In this document: in pieces, positions 1 to 8,984 of the stretch
Position numbering within the stretch: position 1 is the stretch's first letter
Layout of the letters: each line of letters opens with the position of its first letter
Source: Bacteroidales bacterium
GTDB lineage: Bacteria > Bacteroidota > Bacteroidia > Bacteroidales > Prolixibacteraceae
Length of the DNA: 48,078 bases
Reading direction: 5' to 3'
Assembly (NCBI GenBank): GCA_015654795.1
Contig: JAATGF010000040.1
Coordinates: forward strand, 1-48,078
Made by a program: the position numbers and the translations under genes
Notes under the pieces: generated by a model
What the model saw: the letters and a program-made list of their open reading frames with translations, nothing else
Databases searched by the model: none
What the model was told of the DNA's origin: nothing

Positions 1-93
1 AAAAAAGAACCCGGATTTGGTACGAGGAAGGTCAGGAGTTGATACGGACCAGGTACGGAGGAAGTGGGGCGCCTTTATCGATAGATAAAGGTA
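1..93 (+). repeat. Dispersed intergenic repeat, family R1, copy 1
   Basis: A roughly 90-base stretch that reappears with about 85-90% identity by eye at 43097-43190. It is built of degenerate units around GGTACGGAGGAAG and ends in CCTTTATCG-ATA-GATAAAGG, an almost perfect hairpin with one base missing from the right arm. It is non-coding. The window starts inside or exactly at it, so its left border is unknown. Confidence 0.75.
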
Positions 94-448
94 AGGAAAA
101 AACGTATAGTCTGGATTAACTTTTATTGAAATGGACGGAGATGGACGGAAATGGACGATGCGTTGCTCTTTTCTTTCATAATTTTTATCCCCCGACTTTT
201 AAGCTTGATCCATAGTAAACCGTATTTTTCGATCAAAAGAGATCCCGAAACTTCAGGATTATCGTACACTCTGTTACGTTCGTGTTGGGTTTAATAAAAA
301 AAATTACATAATAGCCAATTATGGATGTCAATTGAACAAATTGTTGCCATTTCACCCTATCGCCTTATCGCCCCATTCCTTTTTTCTCTCTCAGTCTCCC
401 CCATCTTTCAGGCTCTCCATCACTCTATTCTCCCCTCCCACCTCTGAA
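94..448. other. Intergenic region with short tandem repeats
   Basis: No convincing gene. At 131-158 there are three tandem copies of ATGGACGG-type units. At 351-440 the plus strand is pyrimidine-rich (runs such as TCGCCTTATCGCCCC), and similar CATCGCC runs occur at 9679-9724. A 73-codon open frame at 332-553 crosses this region but looks like low-complexity chance coding and overlaps the 3' end of the peptidase gene. Confidence 0.5.
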
Positions 449-1810
449 TCAATTCGTAAAATGATGATAAAACCGCACAATAGTTCTGATTCCGTTGTAA
501 AAGTTCTCCAAGGCGAAATTCTCGTTAGGAGAATGTATGGCATCCGACTCTAACCCAAATCCCATTAATATCGTTTTTATGCCTAATATCTCTTCAAAAG
601 AAGAAATAATCGGAATACTTCCCCCGCTTCTGACAGGGACAGGGCGAAGTCCGAAAACATCCTGATAAGCTGCTTCTGCCGCACGATAAGCAGGCAAATC
701 GATCGGACAGACATAACCTTGTCCGCCATGAAGCGACGTCACCTCAACCTTAACAGAAGGAGCAGCGATAGATTCAAACCATGTTTTGAAAAGATCCGCT
801 ATCTTATGATGATCCTGGTTGGGAACAAGTCGTGCGCTGATTTTTGCATAAGCCTTTGAAGGAAGAATTGTTTTAGCGCCTTCTCCTACATAACCGCCCC
901 ATATTCCGCATACATCAAATGTAGGACGGATGCCGGTTCGCTCCATTGTTGTAAAACCAACTTCACCCTGCAAAGCATTAACACCTATTGCTGAACGATA
1001 ATTTGTTTCATCAAAAGGAGCTTCTGCGAGCATTGCCCGCTCCGTGGCGGATACTTCGATTACATCATCATAAAATCCGGGGAGCGTGATGTGATGATCG
1101 GCATCGGTTAGACCGGCAATCATTTTACACAATTCGTTTACAGGATTGGCGACAGCTCCGCCAAATAAGCCAGAATGAAGATCACGATCCGGACCCGTAA
1201 CTTCAACCTGCCAGTAAGCAAGTCCGCGAAGGCCCACCGTGATTGACGGAATATCGCGGGCGATCATCCCTGTATCGGAAACAAGGATAATGTCAGCTTT
1301 CAATAGCTCTTTATGCGCTGTGCAGAAAGCCGCAAGATTTACCGAACCAACTTCCTCCTCCCCTTCTATCAAAAACTTCACATTACATGGTAAGGTATTG
1401 GTCCTGACCATAAACTCGAAAGCCTTTGCATGCATAAAGGATTGGCCTTTATCGTCATTCGCCCCGCGAGCCCATATTCTTCCGTCACGGACTTCAGGTT
1501 CGAATGGATCCGATTTCCACTGATCAAGCGGATCAACGGGCATCACATCCATATGCCCATAAACCAAAACAGTGGGTTTTGAAGGATCGATAATCTTCTC
1601 CGCAAAAACAACAGGGTTGCCAGCAGTTTCAAAGATTTCGGCGCGGTCGGCACCTGCTTCATTCAGTATTTTAACCCAATAGGTGGCAGCCTTATCCATT
1701 TCGGGGCGGTTTTCGCTCAACGAACTGATTGAGGGGATTCTGATTAATCCAAAAAGCTCTTCAAGAAAGCGCTCTTTATTTTCTTCGATATAACGATTTA
1801 TTATTTCCAT
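449..1810 (-). CDS. M20 family dipeptidase (metallopeptidase)
   Basis: 453 aa zinc-dependent M20 peptidase, of the usual length for M20 dipeptidases of the CNDP/PepV-like type. The metal-binding H-x-D motif is present in GHMDVMPVD (His86, Asp88), followed by the ARGANDDKGQ segment that supplies the bridging Asp and by EGEEEVGS, which holds the catalytic Glu and a metal-ligand Glu. A dimerisation (lid) domain is expected between about residues 190 and 350. No signal peptide is seen, so it is probably cytoplasmic and cleaves dipeptides or small N-acylated peptides; the exact substrate cannot be told. It stands alone: the next minus-strand gene upstream (lrgB) ends 179 bases away. Confidence 0.9.
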   Translation of the reverse strand: MEIINRYIEENKERFLEELFGLIRIPSISSLSENRPEMDKAATYWVKILNEAGADRAEIFETAGNPVVFAEKIIDPSKPTVLVYGHMDVMPVDPLDQWKSDPFEPEVRDGRIWARGANDDKGQSFMHAKAFEFMVRTNTLPCNVKFLIEGEEEVGSVNLAAFCTAHKELLKADIILVSDTGMIARDIPSITVGLRGLAYWQVEVTGPDRDLHSGLFGGAVANPVNELCKMIAGLTDADHHITLPGFYDDVIEVSATERAMLAEAPFDETNYRSAIGVNALQGEVGFTTMERTGIRPTFDVCGIWGGYVGEGAKTILPSKAYAKISARLVPNQDHHKIADLFKTWFESIAAPSVKVEVTSLHGGQGYVCPIDLPAYRAAEAAYQDVFGLRPVPVRSGGSIPIISSFEEILGIKTILMGFGLESDAIHSPNENFALENFYNGIRTIVRFYHHFTN

Positions 1811-1989
1811 CTGATATCTCTAATTTTTGACTAATATACACATTTCATCTGTAAATAAACAGAAGAATCCACGCTCATCTTATATAATCTCAACTGCTGA
1901 ACAAAAATTGGCAGTAGTTCTCAAACGTATATTACCCGACGCATTGTTCACTGGAATTTTTGGATCGCATTCTTAGATTAAAATAGTAC

Positions 1990-2694
1990 TTAAGCTAAAA
2001 AGAAGGGGGCAATCAATGCCGTCATTAAACCCATAATCCCAATGGCCAGACCACCAATGGCCCCTTCGATAGCGCCGAGTTCCATCGCGCGGGCAGTACC
2101 TAATCCGTGAGCAGATGCTCCCAACGCCAAACCAATTGCGATCTTACTGTCAACTTTTAGAACTCTGAGAACCCAGGGACCTGCTATACCACCAATAATC
2201 CCAATGGCAACAACAACGACTGCAGTCAGGGAAGGAATGCCACCAAACCGCTCCGAAATTGCCATTGCAATAGGTGTGGTTACTGACTTGGGAGCTAACG
2301 TTACGGCCAGCATATTGGAACTGCCAAGTATCTTTGCAAGGATTAAGATACTGCCAATTCCTGTCACGCTGCCAACAAAAAGTGCAGTAAGAATACTCAC
2401 CACATTTTCCTTAATGCTCGCCATTTGGGTATAAAGTGTATATCCCAACGCAACAACTGACGGTCCCAGCATAAAATCGATCAAATGCGAACCTTTTTGG
2501 TAAGTTAAATAATCGACATTAAAAGTGAGAAGCAACACAATAATTATAGCAATTGTAACTAAAACAGGATGCAGAAGGGCAAATCTGGTTTTTTGGTAAA
2601 CCCAGCTTGCCACAACGTATATTCCCAGCGTAAAAGCAAGGATGGAAACCTCTGAAGTTAGAATTTCTCTCACCGCCGTCTCCTTTCCATCCAT
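1990..2694 (-). CDS. lrgB: LrgB/CidB family membrane protein
   Basis: 234 aa from the preferred start at 2694; an in-frame ATG at 2766 would add 24 poorly conserved residues inside lrgA. It is an almost wholly hydrophobic protein with about seven membrane helices and the family signature SVTTPIAMAI plus a C-terminal glycine/alanine-rich segment (GASAHGLGTARAMELG). LrgB works with LrgA; in Staphylococcus the pair counters holin-like CidAB and affects murein hydrolase activity, while plant and some bacterial homologues move glycolate or pyruvate. Its start overlaps the end of lrgA by about 25 bases, which indicates translational coupling in one operon. Physiological role here is inferred from family only. 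Confidence 0.87.
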   Translation of the reverse strand: MDGKETAVREILTSEVSILAFTLGIYVVASWVYQKTRFALLHPVLVTIAIIIVLLLTFNVDYLTYQKGSHLIDFMLGPSVVALGYTLYTQMASIKENVVSILTALFVGSVTGIGSILILAKILGSSNMLAVTLAPKSVTTPIAMAISERFGGIPSLTAVVVVAIGIIGGIAGPWVLRVLKVDSKIAIGLALGASAHGLGTARAMELGAIEGAIGGLAIGIMGLMTALIAPFFLA

Positions 2695-3020
2695 TGTTGG
2701 GTAAGCCCCACTGCCGCAATTACACATACAGTGCTCACCAGGGAAATAAACACAATCTCGTGCCACGATTTTGCGAGAATATCGAAAGCAACCATTATTC
2801 CAACTCCGGCCGGAACAAAAAACAGCGCCATATTACCTGTAAGCGCATTGGCCGTGGCAGCAACCCATTCAGGTTTAATAATACGGGTTTGAAGTCCAAC
2901 AAACATTAGCAACATCCCGACAACACTACCTGGAACCAGCCCATTAATGGCTATGCTAACGAGGCTACCTATCCCCAGGACCCCAAAAATGACGAATAAT
3001 CCTCTTACCATTCCACTCAT
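2670..3020 (-). CDS. lrgA: LrgA/CidA family holin-like membrane protein
   Basis: 116 aa with four predicted membrane helices. The family core is visible: IPGSVVGMLLMF-like segment (LVPGSVVGMLLMFVGL, about residues 28-44), then the NMALFFVPAGVGIM motif typical of the CidA/LrgA family. It ends in a basic tail. It is the first gene of a two-gene operon with lrgB, overlapping it. A TATATTTG box (minus strand, 3034-3041) lies just upstream of the start, so the leader would be very short. Function is taken from the family: control of autolysis or small-metabolite (pyruvate/glycolate-like) movement across the inner membrane. Confidence 0.88.
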   Translation of the reverse strand: MSGMVRGLFVIFGVLGIGSLVSIAINGLVPGSVVGMLLMFVGLQTRIIKPEWVAATANALTGNMALFFVPAGVGIMVAFDILAKSWHEIVFISLVSTVCVIAAVGLTQQWMERRRR

Positions 3021-3033
3021 TAATTATTGGGCG

Positions 3034-3041
3034 CAAATATA
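3034..3041 (-). promoter_or_regulatory. Bacteroidota-type -7 box for lrgAB
   Basis: Reads TATATTTG on the minus strand, matching the TAnnTTTG consensus of the phylum's main sigma factor. It ends 13 bases before the lrgA start codon. The -33 TTTG element is not clear; CTTG occurs about 17 bases further upstream. Confidence 0.45.
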
Positions 3042-3052
3042 GGAATAATAGG

Positions 3053-3085
3053 AGACCCTCAAGTTTTTGAAAATCCTGAGGGTCT
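3053..3085 (-). terminator. Hairpin after the cus operon
   Basis: A perfect 9-base inverted repeat, AGACCCTCA...TGAGGGTCT, sits 30 bases after the stop codon of the adaptor gene (3115) and upstream of lrgA. It is well placed to end the metal-efflux transcript. No long U-run follows, so termination is inferred from position and stem. Confidence 0.55.
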
Positions 3086-3114
3086 GAATGAGTGTATAAA
3101 TCTACCTGATCACT

Positions 3115-4302
3115 TTAGCATGCCATCTCCCCTGCATTTTTCTTAGCCGAAAGCAGATTATATGCGCCTTTTATTACGACTTTTGCCGTACTGATGTCAA
3201 AACCTGCAGGAAGTGTAATTTCAGTGTATCCGCCGTCTGAAACGCCTTTGTGTACTTCAATAATTCGATATTCTGTAAAAGGTTGTCCGCCTTCTTCTTT
3301 GTCCTTGTCGAAAACGAAGATGTAATCCTTATCATCGAAACTAACAATGGCATCCGAGGGCAGGGCTGTAACTTTGTTACTGGAGGACTCAATAATGGCG
3401 TTCACGTACATTCCGGGCAATACATTTTTGCATATAACCGGAATGCTTGCATACACCTTATAAGTTTTGTCCGCATTAATAGACTTTCCGGTTTGGTAGA
3501 TTACAGCTTCGTGCTGCTCAGTTTCATTATTAATAAAAAACCTGATTTTCTGACCCGTCGATACTTTATCAGCATCTTTTTCAAACAAGGTAAGTTCAAG
3601 GAAAAGTTTGTCGCTGTTAACAATCTCGAACAATACATCCGAAGGAGAAACGAATTTGCCAATGTTTACATTTACCGCCTTCACAAAACCAGAAATAGGA
3701 GAAACCAGGGCCACAGAACTGCTGATATCATCTTCGTGAAGATTAGCCGGATTAATATTAATTAGTGCAAGTTTTTGTTCCAGTGCTTTTACTTGCGCCT
3801 TAAGGTTTTTGTAATCGGATGTTACCTGTTGAAGGTTTTGTTGTGAATATACATCGTTCTTATAAAGTTCAGTATGACGTTTAAATTCAGCCTCCGCAAA
3901 TTCAAACTTGTTTCTTGCTTCAAGGTAATTTTGCTGAATATCCACAAACTCCTGGTTTTCGAGAATCGCAAGGGTCTGCCCTTTCCGAACCAGATTGCCG
4001 GGCATTAGTGTTGTGCTTTTAACAAATCCTCCCAATGGCATAGAAACAGTTGCCATGTTTTGAGGTGCAGCGGCAACTGTGCCACTTACTTTGAGTGTAC
4101 CACTTAATGATTGTAGTTCAATTGCTCCGGTTTCGATATTGGCCAATTTGATCTGGTCGGCCCGTAACTCGACGATATCTTCGGGAAGCACTTCTTCTGG
4201 TTTGGTTTCAGCAGCGCTCTTTGTTCCCCCGCCGCAGGATACCAACGTAAGGAGGAAAGCTGAAATCAGGACTGATGCAATAAATTTATTTTGTGTCATC
4301 AT
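3115..4302 (-). CDS. cusB: RND efflux periplasmic adaptor (CusB/CzcB type)
   Basis: 395 aa membrane-fusion protein. It starts with a lipoprotein signal (hydrophobic run ending LTLVSCGGG, Cys at about 23), so it is probably anchored to a membrane facing the periplasm. A barrel/lipoyl half (about 70-110, ending in the LVRKGQTLAIL motif), a helical hairpin (about 115-190, QNYLEARNKFEFAEAEF), the second lipoyl half (ALVSPISGFVKAVNVNIG) and beta-barrel domains follow in the usual order. It links the inner-membrane pump to the outer-membrane channel. Its start lies 6 bases after the stop of the pump gene, so they are co-transcribed. There is no C-terminal CusF-like or HMA domain, and the metal cannot be deduced from this protein. 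Confidence 0.88.
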   Translation of the reverse strand: MMTQNKFIASVLISAFLLTLVSCGGGTKSAAETKPEEVLPEDIVELRADQIKLANIETGAIELQSLSGTLKVSGTVAAAPQNMATVSMPLGGFVKSTTLMPGNLVRKGQTLAILENQEFVDIQQNYLEARNKFEFAEAEFKRHTELYKNDVYSQQNLQQVTSDYKNLKAQVKALEQKLALININPANLHEDDISSSVALVSPISGFVKAVNVNIGKFVSPSDVLFEIVNSDKLFLELTLFEKDADKVSTGQKIRFFINNETEQHEAVIYQTGKSINADKTYKVYASIPVICKNVLPGMYVNAIIESSSNKVTALPSDAIVSFDDKDYIFVFDKDKEEGGQPFTEYRIIEVHKGVSDGGYTEITLPAGFDISTAKVVIKGAYNLLSAKKNAGEMAC

Positions 4303-4308
4303 CGGAAT

Positions 4309-7300
4309 TTAAAATATTTTACCTGTTATAAAATCAATGGAAATAATAGTTTGATTGTAGTTATTTAGCGCATCAAGGTAGTTTTGCTTTATGCTTAATG
4401 CACGGCTAAGATTCAGAATGTAATCAAGATAATCCATAGCCCCGGCTTTGTAACTACGCGTAGCCTGATCAATAATTAAATTAGCTTCAGGCACAGCTTG
4501 TTTTTCGTAATAGTCAACACTGTTACTGTATTTCGTGTATTCGCCCAGCAATGAACGATAACTACCTGTAAGTGATTTCGAATAATACGCAGCGTTTGTC
4601 TGCGCAACCTGCTCTTTCAATTTGGCGGCCTTTGTTTTTGATGCATAAGGTGCAAACCAAAGTGGAATCGAAATACCGGCTTGAATACCTGTAAAACGGT
4701 CGCCGGCCCCGAAAGTTCTGGGAATATCGTTTATATCCTGAGTACCTTTTAAGGTTTGACTGAAGTAACCTACACTGAAATCAGGCATCATACGGTTTTG
4801 CTCTACCTTCTTTTCTAAACGTGATATTTCAACCTGTTGGTGCATGTATCCTAACGAAGGATTATCGGCCAATGCGGAACTGTCGGCAATCAAAGAAAGA
4901 TCGGCACGATGCAGTACTGTATCTTCAGTGAATAGTAATGATTTTGTGTTTAAAAGGGTTTGCAGGTTTTGATTCGATATGGTCAAATCTGCAATTACCT
5001 GTCTTAACTGGTTTTTTACTTCCAGGCTTTGCGAACGGGCATTGATCATTTCGAGCCTGTTTGTTTCACCTAATTTAGCTCTGAGTTCGGCTGCACGAAG
5101 AAACCCGTCATACAAACTATCCTGATAAACGAATAGTTTTTGTTTGGAATGCAGATAAGCCAATTCCCAATATATCTGTTTTACCTGCACAGCAATTTCA
5201 AGCTGTGAAGTTTTCAATTGCCATTCGCTGCTTTTTACATTCGAATTAGCCAGTTTATTCTGATTCAAATAAACAGTAGGAAAAGCAAACGACTGCGACA
5301 CCGTAAAACTATTGTCTTTCGTATACGAATTAAACTGACCGTATTGGCCTTCTATGTCCGTTTTAGGGATGTCCCATGATGCTCCTTTCAAGGCTCTCTG
5401 TACATCAACCGAATATGCCGATGATCGTACTGCCAGATTGCTGTCCAATGCCATTTGAACTGCCTGACGCAGATTAATCGTTTTGGTTTGCTGTGCTGTT
5501 GTGGTTCTAAAAAAAGATGAACCGAGAAGGAAAAACAATACCAGTGATAGTGTTTTCACAGAACTCTGTTTGAATGTATTCTTGAATTTAGCTGAAGAAA
5601 AGATAATATAAAAGACAGGCAAAATCACTAAGGTCAGAAAAGTGGCAGAGATCAATCCCCCAATAACCACTGTTGCCAAAGGTTTCTGAACTTCAGCACC
5701 CGCTGATGTTGACAATGCCATAGGGAGAAAACCAAGTGATGCCACTGCAGCCGTCATTAAAACAGGTCGCAAACGGGTGTGCAGGGCTTGACGAACACGT
5801 TCGTAAATATCAGAAACGCCCTCCTTTTCGAGGCGGTTAAACTCGGCAATCAACACGATACCATTAAGTACTGCAACACCAAACAACGCGATGAAACCTA
5901 CGCCCGCCGAAATAGAAAAGTTCATGCCCCTTAAATACAGTGCAATCACTCCCCCAATGGCAGACATCGGTACTGCCGTATAGATTAACAATGTTTGTTT
6001 TACCGAATGGAAAGTAAAAAACAACAACACAAATATCAGAAGCAGTGCTACAGGAACAGCAATTGCGAGCCTGTTTTTTGCTGCAACGAGGTTTTGAAAC
6101 TGTCCTCCATAGGTTACATAGTAACCGGAAGGCAGTTGTACTTTTGAATCCATTTGTTTGGTTACTTCGTTAATAACGCTCTGTACATCGCGGCCACGGA
6201 CATTAAACCCAATAGTTATGCGTCGTTTTGTATTTTCCCGTGAAACTTGTGCGGGACCCGATTTAATTTGAATATCGGCAATCATATCAAAAGGTATTTG
6301 TCCGCCATTGGGAAGCGCAACAGAAAGGCTTTTTACATCATCAAGGCTTTTACGATAATCTTTATCTAATCTCACCACCAATCCGAAGCGCTTTTCCTCA
6401 TTAAATACCACTCCTGCCTGACTTCCTGCGAAAGCAGCACGCAGCACACGATTTACCTCATCAATTGAAAGTCCATATTGGGCTAGTCGGTCGCGGTTGT
6501 ATTCCACCTGAACCTGTGCCAGTCCCGTCACTTTCTCTACATTAATATCTTCAACGCCTTCAATTTGCTGAATAATTTTTTCAACATTGGCGGCTTTTTC
6601 AGCAAGGATGTCCAGATTGTCACCAAATATCTTAACAGCTATATCCTGCTTTGAACCTGAAAGTAATTCATTAAATCGCATTTGTATCGGTTGTTGAAAC
6701 TCGAATTTCACACCAGCCAGCGGAATCAAAGCTTCTTCCATTTTTGCAACGAGTTCTTCGCGGGTTTTCGCTGATGTCCACTCGTCTTTATCTTTCAGGG
6801 TAATAATATAATCGCCTGTTTCCATAGGTGTAGGATCGGTGGGAATTTCGCCAGCTCCGATTTTACAAACGGCATGTTTAATCTCAGGAAAATTAGCAAG
6901 CAATATTTTATTGGCTTTTTGAACCATTTCAACGGAATTGCTGAGTGACCCTCCCTGTAAGGTTATAACACCTGCTGCAAGGTCTCCTTCCTCGAGTTGG
7001 GGAATAAACTCACCTCCCAAACGACTAAACAGAAATAAACTGAACAGGAACAATACAATGGCTGAAACGGACACCAACAGTTTGCGCCGGAGTGCAAATG
7101 CAATAACAGGGTTAAAGGCTTTGTGAAAACTATCTACCAGCCTGTCGGAAAAATTGCGTTTGTGTTCAGTCTTTTTGCTTAAAAATAAAGCTGAAGCCAT
7201 TGGTACATAAGTCAGCGAAAGGATGGCCGCGCCTAACAAGGCAAAGGCGACCACTTGCGCCATTGGACGAAACATTTTACCTTCGATACCCACCAACGCC

Positions 7301-8700
7301 ATAATTGGCAAATACACAATTAGTATAATGATCTGCCCGAAAGTGGCCGAACTCATCATCCGTTTGGCTGAATCGAACACATTTTCGTCCATTTGTTGCT
7401 GACTAAGCCTTTCCACTCCCGGATGATGGTGTTTGCTCATCGAGATTCGATGTACAACGCTTTCGACGATGATCACTGCTCCGTCCACTATCAGTCCAAA
7501 GTCGATAGCTCCCAGGCTCATGAGGTTGCCAGATACCCCAAAAAAGTTCATTAGCGACACGGCAAAAAGCATTGCCAAAGGAATTACCGATGCAACAACA
7601 AGTCCGGCACGTAAATTACCCAACAACAGTACGAGAATAAAAACGACGATTAATGCCCCTTCAATCAGGTTTTTGGAAACAGTTCCAATCGCACGTCCCA
7701 CTAGGTCGGAACGATTTAAGAACGGTTCAATAGTAACCCCTTTAGGCATTGATTTTTGAATAGATTCGATGCGCATTTTAACGTTTTCGACAACTTCATG
7801 AGCATTTGCCCCTTTAAGCATCATCACCACACCTCCAACAGCTTCGGTAGTATCGACAACCAAAGCGCCATAACGCGTTGCACTACCATATTGGACAGTT
7901 GCAACATCGCGAATTAAAACAGGAATTCCTGATGCATTGGATTTAACAACAATCTTTTCGATGTCTTCGATGGTTTTTACCAAACCAATACCTCGAATAA
8001 AATAGGCGGTAGGTTTTTTATCGATGTAAGCACTCCCTGTATTTTCGTTGTTCTTCTCGAGGGCTTGAAAAATATCGTTAAGCGTAAGGTTCATTCCCCT
8101 GAGCCTTTCAGGATTTACAGCAATTTCGTATTGCTTTACAAAACCTCCATAGCTGTTGATGTCAGCAACATCAGGCGTTCCAAGCATTTCACGACGCACA
8201 ATCCAATCCTGAATAGTGCGTAGTTCCATGGGAGTATATTTCATTTCCAACCCTTTAGCTACTGCAAGCCGGTACTGGTATATTTCGCCCAAACCGGAAG
8301 AAATGGGTGCCAGTTCTATTTTAGCAAGACCGTCAGGTATCTCTTCTTCAGCTTCTTCTAGCCGTTCACTCAATTGTTGTCTGGCCCAGTAAAGATCGAC
8401 ATCATCCTCAAACACAACAGTTATAACCGATAAACCTAAACGGGAAATGGAGCGAAGTTCAATTGTATTTGGTATATTGGCTACTGCAACTTCTATTGGT
8501 GCAGTAATAAAACTCTCTACCTCCTGAACTGCCAAAGATGGTGCAAGCGCAATTATCTGCACCTGGTTGTTCGTTATGTCGGGGATTGCATCAATTGGCA
8601 ATTTGGTTAAGGAATATGTTCCCCAACCAATTAATGCAACAACAAATAACCCGACAATAAATTTGTTATTTATTGAAAAATGGATAATACGTTCTATCAT
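4309..8700 (-). CDS. cusA: CusA/CzcA family heavy-metal RND pump fused to a TolC-like outer-membrane factor
   Basis: 1463 aa, about 400 longer than an ordinary RND pump. Residues 1-1040 form the proton-driven transporter with twelve membrane helices and two large periplasmic loops. The heavy-metal-exporter signature DFGLIVDGAVIIVE in helix 4 carries Asp400, Asp406 and Glu413, aligning with Asp402, Asp408 and Glu415 of CzcA. Residues about 1070-1463 are an outer-membrane-factor domain (starts INLRQAVQMALDSN; long coiled-coil helices and two barrel segments). Between them lies a hydrophobic stretch, SLVLFFLLGSSFF, that resembles an outer-membrane factor's signal peptide and could act as an extra membrane helix. 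Such fusions are known in Bacteroidota. Substrate is probably Cu(I)/Ag(I) or Zn/Co/Cd; it cannot be fixed here. Confidence 0.92.
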   Translation of the reverse strand: MIERIIHFSINNKFIVGLFVVALIGWGTYSLTKLPIDAIPDITNNQVQIIALAPSLAVQEVESFITAPIEVAVANIPNTIELRSISRLGLSVITVVFEDDVDLYWARQQLSERLEEAEEEIPDGLAKIELAPISSGLGEIYQYRLAVAKGLEMKYTPMELRTIQDWIVRREMLGTPDVADINSYGGFVKQYEIAVNPERLRGMNLTLNDIFQALEKNNENTGSAYIDKKPTAYFIRGIGLVKTIEDIEKIVVKSNASGIPVLIRDVATVQYGSATRYGALVVDTTEAVGGVVMMLKGANAHEVVENVKMRIESIQKSMPKGVTIEPFLNRSDLVGRAIGTVSKNLIEGALIVVFILVLLLGNLRAGLVVASVIPLAMLFAVSLMNFFGVSGNLMSLGAIDFGLIVDGAVIIVESVVHRISMSKHHHPGVERLSQQQMDENVFDSAKRMMSSATFGQIIILIVYLPIMALVGIEGKMFRPMAQVVAFALLGAAILSLTYVPMASALFLSKKTEHKRNFSDRLVDSFHKAFNPVIAFALRRKLLVSVSAIVLFLFSLFLFSRLGGEFIPQLEEGDLAAGVITLQGGSLSNSVEMVQKANKILLANFPEIKHAVCKIGAGEIPTDPTPMETGDYIITLKDKDEWTSAKTREELVAKMEEALIPLAGVKFEFQQPIQMRFNELLSGSKQDIAVKIFGDNLDILAEKAANVEKIIQQIEGVEDINVEKVTGLAQVQVEYNRDRLAQYGLSIDEVNRVLRAAFAGSQAGVVFNEEKRFGLVVRLDKDYRKSLDDVKSLSVALPNGGQIPFDMIADIQIKSGPAQVSRENTKRRITIGFNVRGRDVQSVINEVTKQMDSKVQLPSGYYVTYGGQFQNLVAAKNRLAIAVPVALLLIFVLLFFTFHSVKQTLLIYTAVPMSAIGGVIALYLRGMNFSISAGVGFIALFGVAVLNGIVLIAEFNRLEKEGVSDIYERVRQALHTRLRPVLMTAAVASLGFLPMALSTSAGAEVQKPLATVVIGGLISATFLTLVILPVFYIIFSSAKFKNTFKQSSVKTLSLVLFFLLGSSFFRTTTAQQTKTINLRQAVQMALDSNLAVRSSAYSVDVQRALKGASWDIPKTDIEGQYGQFNSYTKDNSFTVSQSFAFPTVYLNQNKLANSNVKSSEWQLKTSQLEIAVQVKQIYWELAYLHSKQKLFVYQDSLYDGFLRAAELRAKLGETNRLEMINARSQSLEVKNQLRQVIADLTISNQNLQTLLNTKSLLFTEDTVLHRADLSLIADSSALADNPSLGYMHQQVEISRLEKKVEQNRMMPDFSVGYFSQTLKGTQDINDIPRTFGAGDRFTGIQAGISIPLWFAPYASKTKAAKLKEQVAQTNAAYYSKSLTGSYRSLLGEYTKYSNSVDYYEKQAVPEANLIIDQATRSYKAGAMDYLDYILNLSRALSIKQNYLDALNNYNQTIISIDFITGKIF

Positions 8701-8984
8701 AATGGAAAATGAGATTGTGAGTTTTCAATGTTTATTAACTGGCGGTTGGAAAACGGAACGGGATTGAGCGTGTGAACCGATTCTTACAGGATGAATCTGC
8801 TACGAGAAATCTTTTTTGCAACTAAGTCTTGAAGACTTTGAGTTTCACAAAGAATAGAACACTAAATAATTTAGTGCAACATTTGTGGCATTTTCATTTT
8901 TGACTTACCGGAAGCCCGGCCCTTATCCTTTTGATTTTTCCAAAACCATTATAAAATCCAGATTATCATTGAGATAATGGTGGA
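8701..8984. other. Gap inside the cus locus
   Basis: No gene seen. It contains a perfect palindrome ACTAAATAATTTAGT at 8861-8875 and the short self-complementary AGTCTTGAAGACT near 8824. Either could be an operator for the pump genes or part of a transcript hairpin; there is no metal-regulator gene beside it. Confidence 0.35.

Noticed and set aside
332..553. 73-codon plus-strand frame
   Set aside because: Serine/proline-rich translation of a pyrimidine-rich simple sequence, overlapping the antisense end of the M20 gene; no domain and no start signal.
2695..2766. Longer start for lrgB
   Set aside because: The extra 24 residues (Cys-rich, from within lrgA) are not LrgB-like; the ATG at 2694 gives the normal length and a coupled overlap.
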